From contig OY997650.1 of NCBI GenBank assembly GCA_963921795.1, positions 19,025,862 to 19,089,861 of the forward strand: a stretch of 64,000 bases of DNA, written 5' to 3'. Below are positions 11,225 through 24,599 of the stretch, in pieces. The position numbers were made by a program, and so were the translations under genes. Each line of letters starts with the position of its first letter. Positions within the stretch are counted from its first letter, which is position 1. A model generated the notes under the pieces. That model ran no database searches. It worked only from the letters and a program-made list of their open reading frames with translations, and had not been told where the DNA came from. The DNA comes from Nannobrachium achirus. Taxonomy: Eukaryota; Chordata; Actinopteri; Myctophiformes; Myctophidae.

Positions 11225-11482
11225 TCCTAACTTACAATCCCAAACGCCTTGCGGTCTTGCAGCCCCTGCAGTTCATTGGCTAGGACTGATCACGTGGCGG
11301 ACTGTTACACCACAGTTGCTTGCCTACCTAATTCAGTTACCTACCCCGATACCCGGATGTTGTGATCATGTGGCGCACTCACGCTTGCAAAGCAAACACG
11401 CTGGAAAAATTACAGCAGCGTCCCCTTCCCCCCGCGCTTCTTCACATACCAACAATAACACCAAGCATCAAGACGTCTTTTC

Positions 11483-11730
11483 CTAGCCTAGCATTAGCCA
11501 GACTGATAATATGGATTCACTCACACGTTCCTCCACGGTACCAGTCTGGACTTCAGCCCATAGGGAGCAAGTATGAGAAATCAGAAAATGACTGCTTCAC
11601 TGATTCACTGATTGGCCAGGTCATTTTCTGATTTCTCATACTCCCTGTCTATGGGCTGAAGTCCAGACTGATACTGTGGAGGAACGTGTGAGTGAATCCA
11701 CATTATCAGTCTGGCTAATGCTAGGCTAGT
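11483..11730. repeat. long near-perfect inverted repeat
   Basis: Arms of about 110 bp (11483-11592 and 11619-11730) surround a loop of about 26 bp. TAGCCTAGCATTAGCCAGAC begins the left arm and its complement ends the right. Arm mismatches are few (for example TATGGATTC versus the complement of GAATCCACA). No coding content; a MITE or foldback element. Confidence 0.9.
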
Positions 11731-11761
11731 CTTTTCCTTGCTCTGCGAAAAAAGACATGAT

Positions 11762-12236
11762 TTAACTCTTTTACTGCTACGGACGTTCCCGTTCGCCCCA
11801 TTTTTGATGGCGGCGCGATGCCAATACGGCTAGTTTCTTTTTTACCTTGTTTTGATGTCTGTAAGCTGATGGGGGGTCGCGCAGGTGTGTACAGTAAAAA
11901 AATCTCCCGTAATGCTGCTCTCAAAAATCCACTTCACGTAAACATCAATTTAGTCCCAAATTACTTCCTGGCTTTTTTCTATGGACAGGCGTAAGACAGC
12001 GCATTCCTATGCTGTGGACCACGGCGAGCCCCATGGGCTAATTCCATTAAATGTGTTGCATATGGCTGCCCTCTGATGCCAGTATGGCCAAAGTACATAT
12101 TATAAAACCCATTATAAAATGGATTTGTTTAAAAAGAACCAATAGATCATTTTCTATAACATCTCAAAGGAAAGCTGCTTTTTGCTGGCACCAGACCCAA
12201 AAAATAAATAATAACATCTGGCAGTAAAACTGTTAA
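11762..12236. mobile_element. TTAA-flanked TIR element
   Basis: TTAA|CTCTTTTACTGC at the left and GCAGTAAAACTG|TTAA at the right, with imperfect TIRs. Non-coding, 475 bp including both TTAA. The TTAA duplication is piggyBac-like by established knowledge; the family is not identified. Confidence 0.6.
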
Positions 12237-12440
12237 ATGCCACAAACTTAACGTGCACGTCCCTGCAAATGCATGGAACCAAATGGACCCGTACAGACAG
12301 TTATGACGGCCGTGCGTGCATGTTTGCATCGAGCGACAGCTGCGAGCACCTGAAGGGTGTGAGCCTAGAATGAGTGCACCCGAACTTCTAGTAATTGTCT
12401 CCACCAGCCGAAGGCATGGGGGAGAGTATGTTTTCCCCTC

Positions 12441-12495
12441 CGTCCGTCCGTGTGTCCGTCCGTCCGTGTGTCCGTGCGTCCGTCCGTGCGTCCTC
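12441..12495. repeat. CCGT-rich tetranucleotide repeat
   Basis: An imperfect (CCGT)n with GTGT and GCGT variants. The three-frame ORFs here are artefacts. Confidence 0.9.
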
Positions 12496-12594
12496 GCAGT
12501 TTGTGTGCAGCTAATCTCAGTCGCTGTTGGCCCGGTCGCTGCCAAAGTGAGCACACACATTCCCTGGATGCCAATCTAGAACCTCTGCCCTATA

Positions 12595-13520
12595 TTTTTC
12601 AAATGGGCTTTTTCTAGCGCCACCTAGTGGCCGATGTTCGCAAGACACATTTCTGTGCACTACTCTTACAGATTTTGTCCAAAAATCCTACAAATCGGTA
12701 GGAAGTATCTCGACAGTCATGTGATCGACACGGATCTGTCCGATTTTTCATATTCCATCCTGATTGGCTAAGATTGGCTTCCAAAGTTTGTAGGATTGAG
12801 CCGTTTGGAACAAAATGCCTCAAATCCCAAACGCAAAGTGCAATTATCATGAAATCGCGCACAAATGTTCCCACTAGGTCGAAGAAGAAATGCCACTTAC
12901 AATTTTTGAAATCAGCCTCATGGTGCCGCTATAACAGGCCGATTTGTGGTTTTACCTATAACTCCATCGATCAGTTTCAAACTTTGTAAGCGCATTCCCT
13001 AGAGGCTAAGGATAAACCTTTGCCCTGCATTTTTCACATCAGCCTTTTATAGCGCCACCTTTGGGCCGACTTATGTAAAACACATTTTTGGATATTACTC
13101 CTTGAGATTTTATCCAAAGATCACGCAAATCGGTACACAGTATCTCTATAGTCATGTGATCAAGTCCGATCCGTCTGTATTTCATATTCCATCCTGATTG
13201 GATAATATTGGCTTCCAAAGCTTGCAGGATTGCTCAGTTTTTGAACAAAATGCCTCAAATCATCAACGCAGCTTGCGATTACCGTGAAATTTGCCACACA
13301 TATTCCCACTAGGTCAAGGAACAAATGCTATCTTTTTCACATTGGCCTGGTATAGCGCCACCAGCAGGTAGACTTTAGCAAAACACATTTTTGGAACACA
13401 ATGCTTCAAATCATGCATGCAGCATCAGATTGCCATGAAAGATCTAAGTTGAAGAACATATGCCACCCTTTTTACATTGGCCTATTATACAGTAGCACCA
13501 CCAGGACGCACGGCCTGGTG
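12595..13520. repeat. degenerate tandem repeat with TAGCGCCACC core
   Basis: Units containing TAGCGCCACC near 12616, 13053 and 13351, a degenerate fourth near 13494, and shared stretches such as CATATTCCATCCTGATTGG (twice) and ACAAAATGCCTCAAATC (twice). Related pieces lie at about 45110-45320 and 48800-48850, so this is a dispersed family with internal tandem structure. Confidence 0.7.
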
Positions 13521-14965
13521 GAGACCTGTGCTCGGAAGAGCACTGCTTCTAGTTTACATTGTGAGAGTAGGCTGCCACACTGCTCAAACTCACACTGCTA
13601 TTGAATGTTAAGTGTCTATTATGTCCAGAGTATGTGTTGCAGTTATGAATGGTTAGTACGTCACTCCAAGGTTAATAAGTCAAATTCCTGTTCATGTCAA
13701 GTGACTCTAAATCTGATTGTGATCTCATTTTCTTCTGGCTACCATCCTCATGGTTATGTAATCATTCTTTCAAAGATATCATCCACCGCACCTGTATCTG
13801 GTACACCTGGGTGTAAATGATGTGACTGCCTGACACAGGGAACACTTTTCAATAATGTAAGGTTGTGTTTGGGTATAATTTATACTCCGTCAGACATACA
13901 AAGGTGTCACACATGAAAATAGCAGTTTTATTGAAAAATATAGTATTACAATCGTATTGAGGAAAAAGAAATGCTGCAATTTTTTCCAAAAGATTTATAC
14001 CCTGTATATAACGGTACAATGTGACATCAGAGCCCATGTGGTATGCACCTATATTTCAATTTATTTCCATAATTTTGAAGAATATTTTCACATAATTGTA
14101 GTTCATAAAATGCTTTAACCCATTTGGTTGTATTCTGCTGTATTACTGTTTCTGCCTGTAGTTTATACCAGTAAAGCAACCCTTTTGAGGACTATATGGT
14201 TGAACTTCACTTGCCGATACCCTGCATACAATACATGCGTATTTTTGAGAATCTTATTAAAATTTCCCACCAACATTTTATTTAAAATAATTAATTTGAT
14301 TAGTTGGTTTCATTAACTGTTGCACATCCGCGATACGGTTGAAATGCAACTCATAAACTGAAATCTGTTCTAAATTTGTGCCATTTCAGAGGTGCAATAA
14401 AACCACAGTTTATAACAGGGCCATGGGAAGTTTAAACAGCCAAGTAATGTTAAACGTGAACAAATGGCATGCCAATCTGCTCACTGGGCACAGGGGCCAG
14501 GATTATCTGCATGACGTGCCACTGTAATGTAGAGAATGCCAATAAATCCTCCATTAATCACTTTAATCTGGACCGCAAAAATGAATGAGTAATGCTATAC
14601 CCGCCCTCAGATGAACTCCCAACAGCTCCGGGTGAAGCTGTGCAGTGGCCAACACTAGTGGGAACTGGTAACTGCGTGTGCAACTGTACTCATGTGAAGA
14701 AGGGCCTTGATCTGATGACTAAGAACACACACACTCACCAAATTGGCAGACTACTAATTAAAAAGTATGAAACCTAACAACTGTACATGTAAAAACATAT
14801 GCATGTTTTAATGAAAAAAGTGATATGAGGAAAATGGGTCAAAACCCCGCCCCGCCTCACAAAAAGGTCAAGTTACCACATACTGTATCACAACATATCG
14901 TCGTTGTCGAGTGGAAACCTTGTATGTCCAAAACCGTTCGTTTTGTATTTATCACTTTAAAAATG
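13521..14965. other. intergenic, no gene seen
   Basis: Short unmatched ORFs only (up to 67 residues), without motifs or splice structure. No repeat boundary recognised. Confidence 0.55.
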
Positions 14966-14970
14966 ATTTA

Positions 14971-15010
14971 AACTAGTGAAAACTAGTGAAAACTAGTGAA
15001 AACTAGTGAA
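14971..15010. repeat. four tandem copies of a 10-mer
   Basis: AACTAGTGAA is repeated four times exactly, directly adjoining the palindrome at 15001-15075. Confidence 0.95.
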
Positions 15011-15075
15011 AACGGCACACAACGCCTCGCGTTGGGAGGCGTTGTGTGCTTGTAGATCTGCTGTTTTCACTACTT
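15001..15075. repeat. recurrent palindrome, copy 4
   Basis: ACTAGTGAAAACGGCACACA and CTTGTAGATCTGCTGTTTTC close a stem with central GCCTCGCGTTGGGAGGC. It is in opposite polarity to most copies (right arm has GATCTGCT). Confidence 0.85.
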
Positions 15076-15591
15076 TTGTGCGACGGCCTTGTGTGATGAA
15101 GCAGGGCTTTACTTTGCGAAAGAACGTACAAATTTGCCAAATTTGTAGGTAACAGCGACACGCTCCCAAACTACAAAAGTTAAAGCAAATAAGTTGCCAT
15201 TAAGCTAAAGTAATGGGTTCAGATCTTGAGCCAAGTCTCCTGAGGAGGACAATTAACGTCTCCAGACGTAAAAACAAAAATCGACAAATTGACATATTTG
15301 TTTAATTACTTTTTTCACAACTCATGTTTACCGTTAGTCAGGCTGAATTAAAGCTACAACACTGAATACATGTTTCTTTTAACCGATCTGCACATCTGCA
15401 GTGGTTGGAGGTAGTCTCCTACTCTTCCACTGAGAAATGTAGACCCTGGTGTCAGGTAGCTACTGGTTGACAATTGTCAGTAAAGTTATTTGAAGTTAGA
15501 CGGTGCACCAGATTGTACACTAGATAAATTGCAATTACATCTCTCCATCGGGAGAGGGAGACAACAGTCATAAAACATAGGGATTGTAGCA

Positions 15592-15593
<2 letters not shown>

Positions 15594-15620
<27 letters not shown>
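15594..15620. repeat. (TA)n microsatellite
   Basis: About 13 TA units. Confidence 0.93.
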
Positions 15621-15622
<2 letters not shown>

Positions 15623-15967
15623 CGTAAGCTATTTGTCATAATAGAGGTCCTAAAATGCCTTGTTTTTTTTTCTAATCCCCCAAAGCACTTGCTGGGCTCA
15701 CAATGTTAGCCTACTCTGTGAGTAAGAGAGAACTGAATGCATAGCAGCTACGATAGACATCAATAGAGCAAGTGTAGACATATCAGATAGACTTTCCTCA
15801 ATCCTCACAAACTCTACAGCTCAAAGATAAAATGCCTTCAGTTACACAACTGTTTTATGGCTGAATTAATCTTTAAACTACCTGTAAACATGGGGCTGTA
15901 TTTTGGTCCATGCCTTATCCCTTATTCCTAAACCTTTTTGCAATTTCTTACTATTTTGAAAAACATT

Positions 15968-16040
15968 TTTTTGAATATTTCAATGGCTGATCTACAAGCT
16001 CACAACGTGTAGATGTCGATCGGCTATTTGAAGTATTCAA
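15968..16040. repeat. recurrent palindrome, copy 5
   Basis: TGATCTACAAGCTCACAACG with GTAGATGTCGATCGGC. Flanks TTTGAATATTTCAA and TTGAAGTATTCAAA extend the stem. It abuts the foldback element at 16036. Confidence 0.85.
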
Positions 16041-16359
16041 AGGGATATTTCACTTTATTTTTAATATTTCTTTATTGTATTACATTTTTTCCATTTTCCC
16101 AAAGAATTATTAAAAATAACTGAAAAAAGGTTATTGAAAAAAAACACGGCTTGCTCACGTATTAGGAGGGTAGTATGAGTCACCATGGGTGTTTTTAATT
16201 AATCTATCATGGTTAAAATGGAGTTTGAAGTTACAATGGGTGTGTATGGGGAGAGGCAAATTAAATCAAGCAAATTAAAAACTGTTCAGGGTGTTCATAA
16301 AAGCCTGATTAGACGTTAAAATGACCAAAAGTTTTTTTGAAAGTGAAATATCCCTTTAA
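16036..16359. mobile_element. foldback element with GGGATATTTCAC termini
   Basis: AAAGGGATATTTCACTTT at the left is inverted at the right (AAAGTGAAATATCCCTTT). The right side carries TTAA (16356-16359); the left has TTCA. Its right half matches the element at 23788-24360 (for example CATGGTTAAAATGGAGTTTG). A palindrome copy abuts its left end. Confidence 0.8.
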
Positions 16360-16599
16360 AAATGTTTTATTGCGACCGTAAGGTCGCAGTTTAGTATGAA
16401 AACCTCCACCGGCCGTCCGTCGGTCACACGTGCGGTCGACCGCACGTCACACGTGCGGTCGACGTGTGATGAGGTCACGATGAGTCATCTATGCCCAAAT
16501 ATAGATTTCTAGGTCAGATGGCCCATAGAGTTTGTGATGTCAAACCTAGCAACCCAATATAAACAAACCTGATGTCAGACCTGAAGTATCCTTTTATAC

Positions 16600-16950
16600 C
16601 CATATATGGAGATACAGAGATCTCCATATATGGGCATATTAGAAAGCCCATATATGGGCATATACGGATGACATCAGGGATATCCATATATGGGCATAAA
16701 AGGGACAAGGGCTTACAGTTAAGAGATCTCCATATATGGGCATATCAGAAAGCCCATATATGTTCATATACTGATGACATCAGGAATATCCATATATGGG
16801 CATAAAAGGGACAAGGACTTACAGTTAAGAGATCTCCATATATGGGCATAAAGGGACAAGGACTGTTACAGTAGATATAGAGATGTCCATATATGGGCAT
16901 AAATGAACAAGGACTGACAAACACTGAGATCTCCATATAACCTATGGGAA
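16600..16950. repeat. tandem array of CCATATATGG-containing units
   Basis: Nine exact CCATATATGG decamers (starting 16600, 16624, 16648, 16684, 16730, 16790, 16836, 16887, plus one variant CCATATATGT near 16754 and a decayed one near 16932; eight of the listed starts are exact). Spacer words GGGCATA, AAAAGGGACAAGG and GATGACATCAGG repeat with them. It sits inside a larger dispersed repeat whose right edge reads GATTAGGGAGTCTTACTGG (about 17132). Confidence 0.85.
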
Positions 16951-17159
16951 TATAAGGGACGAGGACTGTCAGCTTGTAGACCTATTTTCTAAATATTGTT
17001 GTACATTAAAAACTTGAAATGGGTCGTTCTGCATAGTACTTGGGATTTGTTGATGTAAATGTTCACATAGTGTAATAATTGGTAAAACAAACTTTTGGCC
17101 TATTTGTGGAGATCTCCTGATTAGGGAGTCTTACTGGTAGTAAAAGAAAAGGCACAGAT

Positions 17160-20017
<2,858 letters not shown>

Positions 20018-20020
20018 TAA

Positions 20021-20540
20021 AGGCCTGTCCATAGTATCTCTGAAACCGAACTTTTGTTCGGTGAGTTGCGACTTTCCGACGTGCAGATTTCCGAACTCTC
20101 CCAGCAAGCACGGTCAGGACCTGGACCAATCAGTGACGTCTCGATTGGGGCCAGAAGCCAGATCACAAGCCCATATGGGGATGATCTTGACGTCATTACC
20201 AGGACGTCATATGGACTTTATTGTTTGACAGGATTATTGTTATTGTTTGTAGTTGAAATATGAGCATATAAGGTTATATTCTGGGACATATATAAAAAGT
20301 TATGATATTTATCTGGCCTATAATATCACCTGATTTCAACCAACATAAATCCTGTCAAACAAAAAAGTACATATGATGTCCTGGTAATGACGTCAAGATC
20401 ATCCGCATATGGGCTGTGATTTGGCCCCAATCGAGACGTCACTGATTGGTCCAGGTCCTGACCGTGCTTGCCCAGTGGGCTAATTCGGTACCTTTCTGAC
20501 AAAAGGTTTGGTTTCGGACGGTCAAAGTATGGACAGGCCT
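20021..20540. mobile_element. foldback element with TAA duplication
   Basis: Left AGGCCTGTCCATA and right TATGGACAGGCCT are inverted. Long internal arms also pair: GGACCTGGACCAATCAGTGA at the left with TCACTGATTGGTCCAGGTCC at the right. TAA flanks both ends (20018-20020 and 20541-20543), as in Harbinger-type insertions. 520 bp, non-coding. Confidence 0.85.
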
Positions 20541-20980
20541 TAAAGGGAAACACACACCGGACGTGGAGGCGGCGCGGAACGCGACGCGTCAAAACATACG
20601 CCCCCGTTATTTTCAATGAACTAACCCACACCGACAGTCAGGTCCCCACACTGTCAGGTCAGTCACCCACATTGGTGACTGACCTGACATTTTATTTTTT
20701 AACAAAAAAATATCTACAAAATATACACATCTGTCCGTCTCTTTCTCTCCCTTCCAGCAACTCCCACATTCCTTCCACCTCACCTCACATTTTCCTCACC
20801 TTTTTTACCTGCCCATCTACACACCTGTTCCCACTCTTTTCATCAGACCAGTTACTGGCCACTCTCACATGTTTCCACTTCCACCAGATGGATGGATGGC
20901 ATTCTTTAAGATCTGTAATGCTGATGAAAACTGCTATGCCCTCTGGTTCTCACTGATACTCCACAAAGATTCCACAAAGG

Positions 20981-21480
20981 CAACTGGCGGCCCTGGAATA
21001 CTGATATATTATTGACTCCAGCTGTTACAATTCCAAACATGCAAACATGACTCGCTTTAATTACAGTAATTACAGTCTATATTAGTAGCCTAATGACTTA
21101 GCAGCACTAGTCATTTTTGTCCAATGTATTTGTATTCAAGTTAATAAAGTTAACATACTGTACTAAGCAAAAGAAATATTCCAGATTCCAATAAAAAAAT
21201 AGCAAAAATAGCAGATCTACAAGGTCAAAACGTGTCACACTGCGACGTGTTTTGAGCTTGTAGATCGGCTATTATTGCAATTTTTAACTTATACTATACC
21301 GTTGTTTTGGGTTATTCCGTTGCTGAGTGAGGTCAGCAGACAAAGTGACATGAGTGAGATGAAAAAACCTGTGTGAAATGTGCCAATGTCAACCAGAAAC
21401 ATCGGTATATGCATTTTGGCCCTCTGGAGTAAATGTGGAAATATAGTGGCCCTCTCCGTCATCAAAGTTGCCCACCCCTG
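20981..21480 (-). mobile_element. hAT-like MITE, second copy of the 6873-7351 family
   Basis: Read on the minus strand it begins CAGGGGTGGGCAACTTTGAT and ends near GGCCGCCAGTTGCC. It shares internal words with the first copy (for example GGAATTGTAACAGCTG). It holds the recurrent palindrome at 21192-21285. The left end is approximate and no clean TSD was found. Confidence 0.8.
21192..21285. repeat. recurrent palindrome, copy 6
   Basis: AGATCTACAAGGTCAAAACG pairs with CGTGTTTTGAGCTTGTAGAT. Flanks are AAAAATAGC and GGCTATTATTGC. It is at the same internal position as copy 2 in a sister MITE. Confidence 0.9.
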
Positions 21481-22304
21481 TTCTATGCCTTTAATGCTCT
21501 GATGGAGAGAGTCAGGCTGGAGGAGCTGTCATTAAATTCTAGTGGCTCTGGACCCCATGTTGGCACCATGGTACACAGAAGTGAGTAGTGACCCAACTAA
21601 AAGTAATAATCTGTCATTCTTCAGGAGCCAGAGGTAGTTCGATCCCAGCAGGGCATCACTGATATTGGTCCAATGGTCCATCCACTTGTGACAATGTTCC
21701 AGGGGCTCTCCAATGGCAGTGCCACAACACAGATTGTTTCCCACAGTTGTGCAAACAATTACAGAGCAGACAATGTTCAGTCCACTATCTCCACTTGCAA
21801 GGTGAAATGAAATGACTGGACTTCCAGAAGTGGTGTGTAGAAAGAGGAGTTGATCTGCTTCCTCTGCTCTGTGCTCATTTTCTGCAGTTACAATCAAATG
21901 GTAAATGGTCTGAAATTCTATAGCGCCTTTATCCAAAGCACTCTACATTCACCCATTCAAACCACCAACCTGCTCATCAGGAGCAGTTAGTTAGAGGTTC
22001 AGGGTCTTTGACACCATCAAAGTAAATATAGGGCTCAGCTATCTCCTTGTGCCATTTGGGGTTCAGAGAGAAGTTATTTTTCAGCCACTATGTCCTAAAA
22101 TGCTTCCTACAGGGAATTAAAAGGAGACGCCCTGTGATGTGCTCAGCGAGAATTGTTGTGCTCGAGGCTTTGTTTAAAGTTTTAAACGATTTGAACCGAT
22201 TGTTGAAGTTGCTGTCATGTGTCATTCAAAAAGTATTTCTATATTGATACTTTTCCTTAAGTAATGAATGGATAGCTTTTCCCATTCAATACCTTGCATC
22301 TAGC

Positions 22305-22700
22305 ATAGATAGATAGATACTTACCTTATTATCCCAAGGGGGAAAATCAGTTGCCCAGTGGTAGCACAGCAGTATAAGGTTATTTACAAAGTTACAGAGA
22401 AGTAAGAAAAAGATAAAAGAAAAACAAGAACAGAGTACAGTAAAGAGCAAGGTACATTAAGAGAGGGAACAAATACTATATACATATATATACATAAAGT
22501 GTACTTAAGCACAACTATCAAAATAGTACAGTCTCCAAATCAAAAGTGACCATAGCAACAAGTATCTCGCTGTCATGTCAAACACAAGCAAAAATACCCA
22601 AAAACTACTAACACAACCTAATAGTGCAGTGTCAAAAAAGTCTGTGCGAAAAAGAAAGAAAAAGAAAACGTGAAAGGAAAAGAAACTAGAAAGGGTGTCA
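22305..22700 (-). repeat. dispersed repeat with short GATA tract
   Basis: TAGATAGATAGATA is followed by TTACCTTATTATCCCAAGGG and an A-rich body. This resembles a common fish interspersed-repeat 3' end read on the minus strand; the class is not established here. Confidence 0.4.
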
Positions 22701-22963
22701 CAGCCAGACGCACATGAGCACCCTCCCTGGAAGGTCCTTAGAGGTCAGAGTCAGTACAACTATAGTTCCGTCATCCTAGGTTAGGAAGGTAGTCCTCCTC
22801 AATCGACCTTTGTGTGTCTCATTGTACATTGTACATGCATCTCTAGCTTGCAGTTAAGGCTAGATGCATCCTAGAGGCAAGTTGTGGGCAAGCAGCCAGG
22901 GAGCTGCCAAGCAACTTTGATGAGACAGAAGGGTGGGGGGGTTCTACTGCCAACCAATAGGAC

Positions 22964-23245
22964 AGTCTTTGGTGTAAACATTCAAGTCTTTCATATGTAA
23001 ACAATGAAACATTCAACCATACTACTACAGGTGAATGATGAAATCAGTCAGGAAGAAAGTATCGTTAAGCTTGAAGCTTATGTGTTGTTGTGCGTGTAGC
23101 AATTTCTGTTTCTTTGTAATGTTTATACGCCAGAATGCGTTAAGCAATGCAGTAAACCTGTCCGAATTAGTTTCAAATGGGAAATCTAGGACAATATTTA
23201 ACTTAAACACAAATCTAGGGAGAGCAAGGCAGAGTAAGTGAAAAT
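22964..23245. repeat. direct repeat copy A (with 27001-27290)
   Basis: It shares long near-identical blocks with 27001-27290, for example GTATCGTTAAGCTTGAAGCT and GTGTAGCAATTTCTGTTTCT. Identity is roughly 90% by eye. No recognisable protein on either strand. Confidence 0.9.
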
Positions 23246-23787
23246 TAAAGTGAAAATAGATCACAGTTGCTTAATTTTCCTTTCGTTCGAGTGTTTTTGT
23301 AACCCTAACCAAATGGACCCCCAAAATCAAATAGGGTGTTATAAAATGTGCCTATATTGATAAACCATATATAGCAGGAATTATGTTAAACTATCTAGTA
23401 AAATAGCAGGTGGCTTGTAATTGATGTTATCAAAGTACTCTGTTCTGTTCTATTCTTCTGTCTTTCAATGTTATATGAGATACATAAAGTGATTCCTGTG
23501 TAAATAATACGTAAATCTTACTAGGATCTCCTTGTACCAGTGATTTGTGCTGTCATGAAACTGTACTTTTTCCTATGCAAACTTCTAATAAGCTCTTCAA
23601 TCAATCAAATAGCCACTTTGTGAGTTTCTGTAACCCAGAGAAGGGACAAAATGGACCCTCAAGGCTGTCATGGGTCCAGTGGTGGAATCTTTAAGTAAAA
23701 GTATCAATACCACAATGTAGAAATAATGTACTTAAAGTACCAAAAGTACTCATTATGCAGAATGTCCCGTTTCACGTTTTCAAATGT

Positions 23788-24360
23788 TTAAAGGGACATT
23801 TCACTTTCAAAAAAAACTTTTGGTCATTTTATCATCTAATCAGGCTTTTGGGAACACCCAGGACATTTTTTTTCTTCATTCAGTATTTAGATATTTGATC
23901 TTCATTTCACCCATGTTGCCCCCTTCCAGGACCTTCCTATACAAACACATTAAAACTTCAGACTCCATTTTAACCATGATAGATTCAATGAAAACAACTG
24001 TCCTTTTTTCTGGTGACTCCTAACACCCTCCGAATACATCAGCTGGACGTTTTTTTTTTAACTATTAACTTATTTCATTTAATTTAATTTAATCTATTAT
24101 TGTATTCATTCTTTCATTTCCCCAAAACATTTATAGAAATCAATGAAACATTTTATCGAAAAAACGCGGCCTGCTCACGTATTTGGAGGGTCTCAGAAGT
24201 CACCAGAAAAAAGGACGGGTGTTTTAATTGAATTTATCACGGTTAAAATGGAGTTTGAAGTTAGTAATGGGTTTGTATAGGAAGGTCCTGGAAGGGGGGA
24301 AAATATCTAAATATTTCGAAAAATATCTAAATACTGAATGAAGAAATTCAAAAACTGTCC
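23788..24360. mobile_element. foldback element nested in hAT, right end lost
   Basis: TTAAAGGGACATTTCACTTT starts the left arm. Long arms pair: CCAGGACCTTCCTATACAAA with the block at about 24268-24290, and ACTCCATTTTAACCATGATA with its counterpart near 24238-24256. The right arm stops at CTGTCCTGGG, about 85-110 bp short, where the palindrome module begins. Confidence 0.8.
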
Positions 24361-24365
24361 TGGGA

Positions 24366-24412
24366 AATAGCAGATTTACAATAGCTCACAATGCGTCGCG
24401 TCTATTTTCAAA
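24366..24412. repeat. recurrent palindrome, half copy
   Basis: AATAGCAGATTTACAATAGC then CTCACAATGCGTCGCG. The right arm is missing except CTATTTTC. Confidence 0.7.
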
Positions 24413-24599
24413 TGGCCAAAATGTATATAGGGCTGAAGTGGTTGATGTATAGGTAATCAAAATATACAAAGTAATTAGTAACTAAGTTATCAAATAATTG
24501 TAGTGGAGTAAAAGTACAATATTTGCCTCTGAGATGTAGTGGAGTAAAAGTAAAAGTATTGGAAATTAATACTCAAGTAAAGTAAGCAATTTACCCCGA

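Larger units (their letters stand above)
23677..24590. mobile_element. hAT-like element (CAGTGGTGGAA / AAGTAAAAGTATC family), interrupted
   Basis: It begins CAGTGGTGGAATCTTTAAGT and includes AAGTAAAAGTATCAATACCA. Its 3' part (24500-24582) has GTAGTGGAGTAAAAGTACAA and ACTCAAGTAAAGTA, as in the complete copy at 31114-31808. Its middle is displaced by a foldback element (from 23788) and a half palindrome, and its terminus is replaced by the next element. Confidence 0.75.

Noticed and set aside
12147..12579. 137-residue minus-strand and 87-residue plus-strand ORFs
   Set aside because: Both run through the CCGT tetranucleotide repeat.
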